Shown in pieces: positions 8,362 through 15,083 of a DNA stretch of 39,464 nucleotides. Within the stretch, counting starts at the first letter, position 1. Every line of letters begins with the position of its first letter. Source of the DNA: Bacteroidales bacterium (GTDB lineage Bacteria; Bacteroidota; Bacteroidia; Bacteroidales; UBA932). The stretch lies in assembly GCA_024699055.1 (NCBI GenBank), contig JAILQG010000070.1, forward strand, positions 1-39,464, given 5' to 3'. The notes under the pieces were generated by a model, which made no database searches, was not told the origin of the DNA, and worked only from the letters and a program-made list of their open reading frames with translations. The translations under genes and the position numbers were made by a program.

Positions 8362-9534
8362 GAGCATTACCGCAAAGGTGTACAGCAGGAAGGCCTGCAG
8401 CCGCACCTTGCCTTTCCCGCTGCTCTTCATGAAGTACTCGACAGGATCGGAAGAAAGGATTCTGTCGAGTTCTTCGTTTGAGGGAAGCGCCCTGGCCGAC
8501 CATTTGGATGTGATCTGGCCGCCGGAGATGTAAACGGCCCCTCCGTTCGAACGGTTGAGAGTCTGAAGGGTCTTGTAGTCGGCGAAGAAACTGTTCGAAA
8601 TGAGCGTGGGATCGGAGGTGATTTCCGAGATGGATTCCGGCGTGCCTGCCGACAGGAACAGTACCGTGAAGCCTTTCTCCGCCGCTGCGGAAAGGACGCG
8701 GGAAATCCCCGCCAGCCTCTCTTCGGAAAGCTTCAGCGGATCGTATGCCGACATCGCCAGAACGTGTTTCCCGAGAGCCAGACTATCGGCGTATTCGCCC
8801 GTTGCGGAATAGAAGGAAAGGATTTCCTGGGGGGTATCATCGCCGAGAATGGTGTTGGAATAGCTTTCGGTGCGCACGAAATGCCAGCTGGAATCGGGCG
8901 GGCAGTCTCTGGTGAAGGCGCCCTCACGCCCGTCCTTCTCGTACACGTAGGCGGTCACGTCCTCAAAGGCGCTTTCGACCGAGCCGTACAGTTCGGTACC
9001 GGGCTTCAGGGACGTAAAGTCCACGAGCGGGAGCGAGAGCTGGGAGTAAAGGGTGAAAAGCCCTATGGAGACTACGGCGATGCCGAAACTGGCGTATTTG
9101 ACCTTCTGCGGTTCCTCGAGTTTTCCGAACGGAATGAACGCTATCGCCCAGAGAATCAGAAGCGCAATGTTCTTGAGGAAGCTCTGAAGATGCGTCAGAT
9201 GAAGGGCCTCGCCGAAGCAGCCGCAGTCCATAGCAGGATTGAAGACCATGAGGATGGCCGTGAGGATTGTGAAAAAAGCTGTGACGACAAGGCAGAAAAG
9301 GGCCGTGAACCTGCGGAACACACCGGTGATGAGGGCTGCGCCCATAATGCTTTCCATCAGGGAGAGGGCGGTTCCGGTAAAGTTTGATGCGAAGCGCAGG
9401 AACCCCAGGTGGAAGAACTTGAAGTACTCTTCCACGATAAGGGAGGTGCCCACGGGATCCATGAGCTTCAGGACTCCGGATACGAAGAACACGGTACCCA
9501 GAAGGACCGCGCAGATACGCTTAAAACCTTTCAT
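8353..9534 (-). CDS. BT_3928-like membrane protein, DoxX/MauE-type domain
   Basis: A 393-aa integral membrane protein. The N-terminal ~160 residues have four hydrophobic helices and the motif MDCGCFG (Cys104 and Cys106). The same CGCFG motif occurs in MauE-type membrane proteins that act with periplasmic thioredoxins. After a fifth helix comes an extracytoplasmic domain of about 200 residues whose 'FTVLFLSAG' and 'GGAVYISGGQITSKWSARALP' segments look thioredoxin-fold-like but lack a CxxC. A last hydrophobic helix closes the protein. Bacteroidota carry this architecture as a conserved family of unknown role; a redox or quinone-linked function is inference. Its start lies 14 bp inside tmk, so the two are translationally coupled. 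The 3' end overlaps sppA by 9 bp. Confidence 0.82.
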   Translation of the reverse strand: MKGFKRICAVLLGTVFFVSGVLKLMDPVGTSLIVEEYFKFFHLGFLRFASNFTGTALSLMESIMGAALITGVFRRFTALFCLVVTAFFTILTAILMVFNPAMDCGCFGEALHLTHLQSFLKNIALLILWAIAFIPFGKLEEPQKVKYASFGIAVVSIGLFTLYSQLSLPLVDFTSLKPGTELYGSVESAFEDVTAYVYEKDGREGAFTRDCPPDSSWHFVRTESYSNTILGDDTPQEILSFYSATGEYADSLALGKHVLAMSAYDPLKLSEERLAGISRVLSAAAEKGFTVLFLSAGTPESISEITSDPTLISNSFFADYKTLQTLNRSNGGAVYISGGQITSKWSARALPSNEELDRILSSDPVEYFMKSSGKGKVRLQAFLLYTFAVMLLI

Positions 9535-10198
9535 CGACCAATGCCTTTATCTTTTCAAAAATTGCTTCCGGGGGCAGCATCGCGCCGCTTTCGTCGCCGC
9601 ATTCCACGACGGTGAGAGTCTTGTCCACCGCAGCCTGACGGAGATACATCGCGCGGACTTTCCGCTGGAAGTCCATGTTGGCTTCGTGGATGTCCGCCTT
9701 GCCTTCGAGGTAATCGCGGTCGGCCCCCTTCCTGCTGCGGTGCAGGCTCTCTTCCACGAAACTGATGGGCACGTCCAGGAAGATGTTGATATCGGGCCGG
9801 GGCTCCGCGAAATCGCCGAATTCGGTGTTGATTATCCATTCCCTCAGCAGCTCCGCCGATTCGGCATCGGGCATCTTGGCGCACTGGTATGCCAGGTTGC
9901 TGTAGACGTAGCGGTCCAGCAGCACCGTTCCGCCGTCCCTGAGGCCTTCCGTTATTTCCGGCACGGCGCCGTGGCGGTCTTCCGCATACAGCAGCGCCAC
10001 CAGTTTGGGATGCACTTCGTCTATCTTCCCGAAACCGCCGCGGAGGAACTCCCCGATGAGGGAGCCGTACACCGGCGAGTCGTAACGCGGGAAGTGTATG
10101 TAAGTGAGCCGGGAGGATTTCTCTTCGAGATATTCCCTCAGCATTCTGACCTGAGTCGATTTTCCGGCCCCGTCCAGGCCTTCAAGAACTATGAGCAT
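9521..10198 (-). CDS. tmk: Thymidylate kinase
   Basis: dTMP kinase of 225 aa, which makes dTDP for DNA synthesis. The P-loop GLDGAGKST is at residues 7-15. The DRY motif is in VLLDRYVYSNLAYQ, where Arg and Tyr contact the substrate. RSRKGADRDYLEG forms the lid region and EANMDFQRKVRAMY follows. A -7 box (TATCTTTG) ends 6 nt before the ATG, so the transcript has almost no leader. The BT_3928-like gene starts within its last 14 bp. The assignment is secure from the motifs; the C-terminus is slightly longer than the shortest Tmk proteins. Confidence 0.93.
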   Translation of the reverse strand: MLIVLEGLDGAGKSTQVRMLREYLEEKSSRLTYIHFPRYDSPVYGSLIGEFLRGGFGKIDEVHPKLVALLYAEDRHGAVPEITEGLRDGGTVLLDRYVYSNLAYQCAKMPDAESAELLREWIINTEFGDFAEPRPDINIFLDVPISFVEESLHRSRKGADRDYLEGKADIHEANMDFQRKVRAMYLRQAAVDKTLTVVECGDESGAMLPPEAIFEKIKALVDERF

Positions 10199-10204
10199 AG
10201 ATTA

Positions 10205-10212
10205 CAAAGATA
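10205..10212 (-). promoter_or_regulatory. -7 box (TATCTTTG) of tmk
   Basis: On the minus strand this reads TATCTTTG, a full match to the consensus. Only 6 nt separate it from the tmk ATG, which predicts a leaderless or nearly leaderless mRNA. Confidence 0.5.
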
Positions 10213-10225
10213 TTCAAAAAATCTC

Positions 10226-10233
10226 TACTTTTG
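10226..10233 (+). promoter_or_regulatory. -7 box (TACTTTTG) of folP
   Basis: TACTTTTG matches TAnnTTTG and ends 6 nt before the ATG at 10240 and 18 nt before the ATG at 10252. It is divergent from the tmk box. Confidence 0.5.
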
Positions 10234-10239
10234 TCCTCG

Positions 10240-10992
10240 ATGTACTGTCAGATGGAAAATAAGCCCGTTCTAATGGGCATCGTGAACCTGACTCCGGACT
10301 CTTTTTACGCCCCCAGCCGCGCCCAAAGCACCGGGGAACTCTCTTCGCGCATCTCCGATCTGCTTTCAAGGGGCTGCAGCATGATAGACTTCGGAGCTGT
10401 CAGCACCCGCCCCGGAGCTGAGGATGTCCCCCCGGAAGAAGAATGGAGGCGCCTGCAGGCGGCGCTGCAGCTGTTTTCCGGCCAAGACGATCCCGGTTTC
10501 ACCATTTCGGTGGACACCTTCAGGAGCGGAATCGTGCGGAAGATATCCGGACTCATCGGCCGCCCGTTCATCGTGAATGACATTTCCGCCGGAGAGGACG
10601 ATCCAGACATGCTTGGAACCGTGGCGGAACTGCATCTGCCGTACATCGCCATGCACAAAAGGGGCAACCCGAGGAACATGGACAGCCTGACCGTCTACCA
10701 GGGTGGCGTCACCTGTGCGGTAATCGAGTATTTCGAGGAATTTGCCGCAAAAGCCGCGGAGCACGGTATCGAAGACTGGATTCTCGACCCCGGTTTCGGC
10801 TTTGCCAAGACCGTGTCGCAGAACTGGGAACTTCTTTCCAACCTGAGTTCATTCAAGCGCTTCGGCAAGCCAGTCCTCGCCGGAGTGGCCGACAAACGGT
10901 TCACAAAGGATCCCCAGTTCAACGGCGGCGATTTTTCCCTGGCCGAGCGGCTCGCCGTTGTTGGTGGCGCAGACATCCTGCGGATACATTGA
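10240..10992 (+). CDS. folP: Dihydropteroate synthase, C-terminally short
   Basis: DHPS joins p-aminobenzoate to 6-hydroxymethyl-dihydropterin diphosphate in folate synthesis; it is the sulfonamide target. The TIM-barrel motifs are present: VLMGIVNLTPDSF, MIDFGAVSTRPGAE, ISVDTFRSGIV, VNDISAGEDDP, AMHKRG, LDPGFGFAKT and GVADKRF. The protein stops at ADILRIH, exactly at the conserved R-x-H of strand 8, where homologues continue with Asp and a C-terminal helix of roughly 15-25 residues. The ATG at 10240 or 10252 can serve; a TTG further up lies inside the -7 box and is excluded. Only 8 bp separate its stop from the -33 box of the tRNA promoter. It is probably active, since Arg and His of the motif remain, but this is not certain. 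Confidence 0.9.
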   Translation: MYCQMENKPVLMGIVNLTPDSFYAPSRAQSTGELSSRISDLLSRGCSMIDFGAVSTRPGAEDVPPEEEWRRLQAALQLFSGQDDPGFTISVDTFRSGIVRKISGLIGRPFIVNDISAGEDDPDMLGTVAELHLPYIAMHKRGNPRNMDSLTVYQGGVTCAVIEYFEEFAAKAAEHGIEDWILDPGFGFAKTVSQNWELLSNLSSFKRFGKPVLAGVADKRFTKDPQFNGGDFSLAERLAVVGGADILRIH

Positions 10993-11000
10993 CCGGCAGA

Positions 11001-11031
11001 TTTGTTTTTTTAAAAAATATCACTACCTTTG
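11001..11031 (+). promoter_or_regulatory. Consensus promoter of tRNA-fMet (TTTG-N19-TACCTTTG)
   Basis: TTTG at 11001-11004 and TACCTTTG at 11024-11031 are separated by exactly 19 bp. This is a full match to the Bacteroidota sigma-70 consensus and the best promoter in the window. Transcription should start near 11037, about 8 nt before the tRNA. Confidence 0.8.
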
Positions 11032-11044
11032 CAGTCCCAAACAT

Positions 11045-11117
<73 letters not shown>

Positions 11118-11121
11118 CGCG

Positions 11122-11155
11122 AAAAAAACGGCTGCCAAAAGGCAACCGTTTTTTT
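11122..11155 (+). terminator. Intrinsic terminator after tRNA-fMet
   Basis: A7-CGG-C-TGCC, loop AAAA, then GGCA-A-CCG-T7. The stem is nearly perfect with one mismatch, and the A and T runs make it bidirectional. It lies 4 nt after the tRNA. Confidence 0.85.
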
Positions 11156-11185
11156 CGTTGTCCGGCGGGGGCGGACGCAGAACCA

Positions 11186-11287
11186 CCTGGTTCAAACCGA
11201 CGCAGCAGCTGAGAGCAATGGGAGCTCGCTCACATTGCCGAGGCGCCAGGAGGAAAAGACACGCGTAGCGCGGATTAGTCCGCCCCC
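11186..11287. repeat. Structured direct repeat, copy 1 (with 41-nt hairpin insert)
   Basis: The 15-mer CCTGGTTCAAACCGA (11186-11200) and the following GGCGCCAGG...CGGATTAGTCCGC block (to about 11287) recur at 12521-12581 with only three mismatches in the second part. Here the two parts are split by a 41-nt insert (11201-11241) that can fold through GCAATG (11215-11220) and CATTGC (11233-11238). Both copies contain two small stems: CCTGG/CCAGG, and GCGGA-TTAG-TCCGC. The rest of the 11156-11410 gap holds no credible gene. Confidence 0.7.
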
Positions 11288-11379
11288 CGCGGCTTCGCTC
11301 AGACCGGGACCGGCGGTTCGCCTGAAGACTCATGCTGGAGATTATTCGCTCCTTCGGTCGGCATATCGACGCAAATATC

Positions 11380-11387
11380 TATATTTG
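11380..11387 (+). promoter_or_regulatory. -7 box (TATATTTG) of the TlpA-like gene
   Basis: TATATTTG matches TAnnTTTG and lies 23 nt before the ATG at 11411. The -33 region is weak. Confidence 0.5.
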
Positions 11388-11410
11388 TCTTCGATAAATC
11401 GTTGGTTAGT

Positions 11411-12487
11411 ATGAACGGCAAGACCCTGTTTACCTTTTTCGTCTCGTTGATGACCGGCTTCAGCGCCTGTCATCCCCACATGGAATCCTGTACCGTCAAA
11501 GGCACCGTCCAAGGTGTCAAGGACGGGGCTGAACTCGTTTTGCAAGACGAGTGGAACAAATGGAAGACCATTTCTTCTACTACGGTCGAGAATGGGACCT
11601 TCGAATTTCATCCCCGGATCGCGGCTCCGACCCACGTCTATCTGTATGCCAAGAATCCCGACGATGTATTTGCCAATCTGTATGACGGGGGCCAGCTGAA
11701 AGATTTCTTCCTGGAGGCCGGCACCATCATCGTCGATGTCCATGCCGAAGATGAGCGTGACATGGGCACGGGCGCGACAGGAACGGCCCTGAACGATGCT
11801 TACCATAAGATTCTAGCGGCGGATCCTGACGCCCAGGAGGCTCTTTGGGAAGAGGCGATCGGTGATGAACGAACGAATCTCCTGGCTTTGGTACATGCTG
11901 ACGATTACCCGGACGATCTGTCCCGGGCATCGGAAACCATTGACCGTTTGTCCCCGGACCGGGCCAAGACCTATAAGCGGTATATCTCGACCTTGAAAAA
12001 AAACCTAATCCGCAGAGCGGAAGCGGCAGAACGCAGGAATAAGGCCCTCGAGGAGGAGGTCAATCTCGTTGGTCAGCGTTACATAGATATGGAGTATCCG
12101 AATGTGGACGACGACCCTGTCCGCCTGAGCGCTGTCGTCAACAATCCGGCAAACCGCTATGTCGTCCTGGACTTTTGGGCCACCTGGTGTCTTAATTGCG
12201 TGAAATCCATCCCCATGCTGAAGGAGGTCTATGCCAAGTATCATGACAAGGGGCTGGAGATTTACAGCATATCCCAGGATTCCAAGGCCAAGGAGTGGAA
12301 ATCTTTTGTGGAAGAGAATGGGATGAACTGGATCAACGTGTTGGCCAGCAGCGGCAGCAAAGTTTATAAGGATTATGGCATCGAGTTTATCCCGAGGGTT
12401 TTTCTGATCGACTGCCAGACCGGGGAAATCCTGGTCCACGAATCCCAGCCTGACCTCGACTCCATTCTGTCAGACCTCCTTCCATAA
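11411..12487 (+). CDS. TlpA-like thioredoxin lipoprotein
   Basis: A 358-aa secreted protein. The ATG at 11411 opens a lipoprotein signal (MNGKTLFTFFVSLMTGFSAC, lipobox FSAC), so it is probably anchored on the periplasmic side. Residues ~30-130 (CTVKGTVQGVKDGAELVLQD onward) resemble the DUF4369-type N-terminal domain often fused to Bacteroidota thioredoxins. A helical linker follows. The C-terminal thioredoxin domain has FWATWCLNCVKSIPM with Cys260 and Cys263, and the cis-Pro segment IEFIPRVFLID. The CLNC centre is uncommon next to the usual CxPC. It stands alone between the two structured repeats, and its base composition looks less GC-skewed at third positions than the housekeeping genes. 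A role as reductant for periplasmic proteins, perhaps the lipoprotein peroxidase downstream, is inference. Confidence 0.85.
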   Translation: MNGKTLFTFFVSLMTGFSACHPHMESCTVKGTVQGVKDGAELVLQDEWNKWKTISSTTVENGTFEFHPRIAAPTHVYLYAKNPDDVFANLYDGGQLKDFFLEAGTIIVDVHAEDERDMGTGATGTALNDAYHKILAADPDAQEALWEEAIGDERTNLLALVHADDYPDDLSRASETIDRLSPDRAKTYKRYISTLKKNLIRRAEAAERRNKALEEEVNLVGQRYIDMEYPNVDDDPVRLSAVVNNPANRYVVLDFWATWCLNCVKSIPMLKEVYAKYHDKGLEIYSISQDSKAKEWKSFVEENGMNWINVLASSGSKVYKDYGIEFIPRVFLIDCQTGEILVHESQPDLDSILSDLLP

Positions 12488-12520
12488 ATGTGTCGCGTAA
12501 TTCATAATTAACTGAGAATT

Positions 12521-12581
12521 CCTGGTTCAAACCGAGGCGCCAGGAGGAAAAGACGCGCGCAGCGCGGATTAGTCCGCTCCC
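12521..12581. repeat. Structured direct repeat, copy 2
   Basis: Contiguous form of the repeat found at 11186-11287, located between the 3' ends of the TlpA-like gene and the convergent DUF4491 gene. CCTGG (12521-12525) can pair with CCAGG, and GCGGA-TTAG-TCCGC forms a second stem. The 12488-12591 gap holds nothing else that can be recognised. Confidence 0.7.
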
Positions 12582-12591
12582 CCGGTTGCGA

Positions 12592-12819
12592 TTACGATCC
12601 CTTCTTTTGCCTCAGGGTTTCATAATAAGCGTGACGCTTCGGGTTCTCCGGGAACCAGCCCCTGAGCACCCGCTTCTCTTGCTGATGCATTTCCAGGATG
12701 CCCCAGAAACAGGAGAAGGTCTTCTTTCCCAGGTAGTACTCCATCTTGATGACGGCAGGATGGCAGATACCGATGCAGAAAAAGACGGCTGCACCGACAA
12801 GGATACCGCTATAATTCAT
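12592..12819 (-). CDS. DUF4491-like small membrane protein, internally shortened
   Basis: A 75-aa protein. Its N-terminus (MNYSGILVGAAVFFCIGICH, then PAVIKMEYYLGKK) and its C-terminus (QEKRVLRGWFPENPKR) are both typical of DUF4491, a small Bacteroidota membrane protein family of about 95-100 residues. The middle is missing: family members have one or two further hydrophobic segments between these parts, here replaced by TFSCFWGILEMHQ. The reading frame is kept, so this looks like an in-frame deletion of roughly 20-30 codons. It starts 2 bp after the stop of the lipoprotein peroxidase and would be translated from the same mRNA. Whether it still functions is unknown. Confidence 0.65.
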   Translation of the reverse strand: MNYSGILVGAAVFFCIGICHPAVIKMEYYLGKKTFSCFWGILEMHQQEKRVLRGWFPENPKRHAYYETLRQKKGS

Positions 12820-12821
12820 CT

Positions 12822-13424
12822 CTACAACAGCGTTTCTATCTCCGACTCCAACTGCTCCGGAGTCACGACAGGCTCGAAACGGGCCATGACGCGGCCTTTC
12901 CGGTCAATGAGGAACTTGGTGAAGTTCCACTTGATGTCCGGGTTGGAGGCGTAGTCCGGGTCCTGTCGGGAGAGCATTCCGTCCATGAACTTGCCAGTGT
13001 CAGAGTCGCCAAAACCGGCGAAAGGCTTCTCGGCGTACAGCCACTTGAAGATCTCATTGGCATTCTCCCCATTGACATCGGACTTGGCCATCAGCGGGAA
13101 GGTGACGCCGTGATTCAGTCGGCAGAATTCCTCAATTTCCTCATTCGTTCCGGGCTCCTGGTGGCCGAATTGGTCACAAGGGAAGCCGACGACCACGAAG
13201 CCCTGGTCTCTGTACTTCTGATAGAGGGCTTCCAATCCGTCATACTGCGGGGTGAAACCGCACTTGGAGGCTGTGTTGACAATCAGGAGAACTTTGCCCT
13301 TGTATTGGGAAAAGTTCATTTCTTCGCCTTTGTTCGTCTCGGCCGAAAAGTCGTAAATGGTGGTTTTATTGCCTGTGCAGGCAATGGCGCAAATCGCAGC
13401 CAGAATGGTAAGTATCTTCTTCAT
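12822..13424 (-). CDS. Lipoprotein glutathione-peroxidase-family thiol peroxidase
   Basis: A 200-aa peroxidase that should reduce hydroperoxides on the outside of the inner membrane. The ATG at 13424 starts a lipoprotein signal (MKKILTILAAICAIAC). An upstream in-frame Met would add 28 non-signal residues. The family motifs are NTASKCGFTPQY with the peroxidatic Cys (Cys, not selenocysteine), GFPCDQFGHQEPG and WNFTKFLIDRKG. EEFCRLNHGVTFPL carries the second Cys seen in thioredoxin-dependent 2-Cys members, so thioredoxin rather than glutathione is the likely reductant. An extra 'FAGFGDSDTGKFMDG' segment is absent from the cytosolic paralogue at 14540-15082. It precedes the shortened DUF4491 gene by 2 bp. 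Confidence 0.92.
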   Translation of the reverse strand: MKKILTILAAICAIACTGNKTTIYDFSAETNKGEEMNFSQYKGKVLLIVNTASKCGFTPQYDGLEALYQKYRDQGFVVVGFPCDQFGHQEPGTNEEIEEFCRLNHGVTFPLMAKSDVNGENANEIFKWLYAEKPFAGFGDSDTGKFMDGMLSRQDPDYASNPDIKWNFTKFLIDRKGRVMARFEPVVTPEQLESEIETLL

Positions 13425-13440
13425 AGATGCGAAGTTACAA

Positions 13441-14055
13441 CTATTCCGGGATTCTACAAAACAATATGACGCCGATGATGATGCAGAGGTCGTAATTGCG
13501 TGCGTCATAGCGGCTTACTCCAGCAAAACGCTGGATGTAGTTTTCGCGCGCCTCGTCGATTCCCTCGATGACGGCCTGTGCACCTTCCTCGGAAAGATTC
13601 TGCTTGCGCATCACCCTCTCAATCCTATGAGGCATGGATGCGGAAATGAACACATCGAGCTTGTTGGGACAGTCCTTCAGGACAAAGAAACCCGAGCGGC
13701 CGGCAACTACGCACGAGCCGAGCTGGGCGAGACCCTTCAGGATCTCGCTCTCCGCCTTGAAAATATCTTCGGTTGTAACGTCGATACGGAATTCCTGGGA
13801 ATACTTTGGGTCGAGCTCCAGTGCTGAAGCCGAAGGCATCGGAGACACCTTTTTAATGAAGTCAGCAAGCCAGTTCTTCTTTTCGCCTTTAAGCTTTTCG
13901 ATTCCGTGGGCGCTCAGGCCAAACTGCTTCTCGAGTGACTCAAGGAGCTGCTTGTCGCAGTAACGGACATTGAGTTTTTCGGCAAGGATGCGCCCGACGG
14001 TATGTCCTCCCGAACCTACCTCACGGCTGATAGTAATTACCGCGAATCGATTCAG
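13441..14055 (-). CDS. Cytidylate-kinase-like protein, no ATG start, altered C-terminus
   Basis: The frame encodes VITISREVGSGGHTVGR, a P-loop-like nucleotide-binding motif, then a helical stretch, SCVVAGRSGFFVL, and RIERVMRKQNLSEEGAQAVI with a DEARENYIQRFAG segment. This is the pattern of the cytidylate kinase-like family (Cytidylate_kin2), whose substrate is not established. There is no ATG, GTG or TTG between an in-frame TAA about 30 nt upstream and the P-loop. CTG at 14055-14053 would give MNRFAVITISRE, close to family N-termini. The C-terminus leaves the family pattern after NYDLCI and ends in a 12-residue tail. The gene may use a rare start or be decaying. It lies about 40 nt behind ohrR. 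Confidence 0.6.
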   Translation of the reverse strand: MNRFAVITISREVGSGGHTVGRILAEKLNVRYCDKQLLESLEKQFGLSAHGIEKLKGEKKNWLADFIKKVSPMPSASALELDPKYSQEFRIDVTTEDIFKAESEILKGLAQLGSCVVAGRSGFFVLKDCPNKLDVFISASMPHRIERVMRKQNLSEEGAQAVIEGIDEARENYIQRFAGVSRYDARNYDLCIIIGVILFCRIPE

Positions 14056-14096
14056 ACAGAGATACGTATTTTTTCTTTAATATTTGCCCGTTATGA

Positions 14097-14543
14097 TTAT
14101 GGCTGTCTTTTGAGATGATCGATGACATCGTCCAGCATTCCAAACAACCCAGGAACGGTTTCCGGCGTAACTTTTTCGCAGATGACGGCGTTGCCAACGG
14201 TCTCGGGGACATCAGTGAGCTTCTTCTGAAAGTCGCGTCCCTTCTTTGTGAGTTTGACGATGGTTTGGCGCGCATCCTTCTTGCCCTGGCTGCGGATTAC
14301 GATACCCTCTGCCTCCATCCTCTTCAGAAGTGGCGTGACGGTATTGGTCTCCAGCAGCAGGCGCTTGGCGATGTCATTCACCGGCTGTTCGTCTTTTTCC
14401 CACAATACCAGCAGCACCAGGTACTGCGGATATGTAAGGCCGTACTCACCCAGCAGCGGATGATACGCCTGAGTGAGCAACCGGGAAGCCGTATACAGCC
14501 TGAAACAGAGCTGGTTTTCCAGTTTGAACTTTTCTCCGATCAT
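14097..14543 (-). CDS. ohrR: OhrR-type MarR family peroxide-sensing repressor
   Basis: A 148-aa winged-helix regulator. The start KLENQLCFRLYTASR and GLTYPQYLVLLVLWE closely match OhrR of Bacillus subtilis. The sensing Cys13 and the two tyrosines that hydrogen-bond it, Tyr17 and Tyr27, sit at the positions expected from Cys15/Tyr19/Tyr29. The recognition helix region is NTVTPLLKRMEAEGIVIRSQ. OhrR proteins repress until an organic hydroperoxide oxidises the Cys. Its ATG overlaps the peroxidase stop (ATGA at 14540-14543), so it is the last cistron of the operon starting at 15539 and probably autoregulates it. No ohr (OsmC-type) gene is nearby. Confidence 0.9.
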   Translation of the reverse strand: MIGEKFKLENQLCFRLYTASRLLTQAYHPLLGEYGLTYPQYLVLLVLWEKDEQPVNDIAKRLLLETNTVTPLLKRMEAEGIVIRSQGKKDARQTIVKLTKKGRDFQKKLTDVPETVGNAVICEKVTPETVPGLFGMLDDVIDHLKRQP

Positions 14544-15082
14544 AACATTTCTTCAATGTCCTTCTCGAAAGAAGCAGGCTCCGCCACGGGCGCGAAACGC
14601 TTGACAACCGTACCGTCGCGGTTGATCAGGAACTTGGTGAAGTTCCAGAGGATATCGCTGTCCTTCTCCACACTCTTGCTGAGTCCTTTCAGCAGTTTAT
14701 GCGTTGCTTTTGCCTTGAGCCCCTTGTACTCCTCGGTTGGAGCGGCCGATTTCAGATAGGTATATACCGGATTCTCGTCGGGGCCATTCACATCTATCTT
14801 CTTCATCAGCGGGAAGGTGACTCCGTGGTTGATGCGGCAGAATTCGGCAATCTCCTCATCACTGCCGGGCTCCTGATGGGCGAACTGGTCACAGGGGAAG
14901 CCGACGATGGCCAGTCCCTTGTCCTTATACTTCTGGTACAGGGCCTCCAGGCCGTCGTACTGCGGGGTGAAACCGCACTTGGATGCGGTGTTGACAATCA
15001 GCAGAACCCTGCCCTCGAACTGTGAGAAGTCAAATTCACGGCCTTTGTTGTCAAGAGCCTTGAAATCGTAAATCTTTGCCAT
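14540..15082 (-). CDS. Cytosolic glutathione-peroxidase-family thiol peroxidase
   Basis: A 180-aa peroxidase without signal peptide. The peroxidatic Cys36 is in NTASKCGFTPQY, Gln66 in GFPCDQFAHQEPG, and Trp and Asn are in ILWNFTKFLINRDG, completing the catalytic tetrad. Cys82 in AEFCRINHGVTFPL corresponds to the resolving Cys of thioredoxin-linked members. It shares long identical stretches with the lipoprotein paralogue at 12822-13424, for example YDGLEALYQKY. It starts 1 bp after the ferritin-like gene and overlaps ohrR by 4 bp, so it is a direct target of the OhrR-type regulator by position. Confidence 0.94.
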   Translation of the reverse strand: MAKIYDFKALDNKGREFDFSQFEGRVLLIVNTASKCGFTPQYDGLEALYQKYKDKGLAIVGFPCDQFAHQEPGSDEEIAEFCRINHGVTFPLMKKIDVNGPDENPVYTYLKSAAPTEEYKGLKAKATHKLLKGLSKSVEKDSDILWNFTKFLINRDGTVVKRFAPVAEPASFEKDIEEML

Positions 15083-15083
15083 A

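Noticed and set aside
12521..12581. Integron attC-like site after the TlpA-like gene
   Set aside because: The element is 3' of a lone gene and can fold, but it lacks the GTTRRRY core sites and no integrase is nearby.
14044..14053. GAATCGATTC palindrome as a third OhrR operator
   Set aside because: It lacks the ATATCG-N4-CGATAT pattern of the two promoter palindromes and overlaps the probable start of the kinase-like gene.
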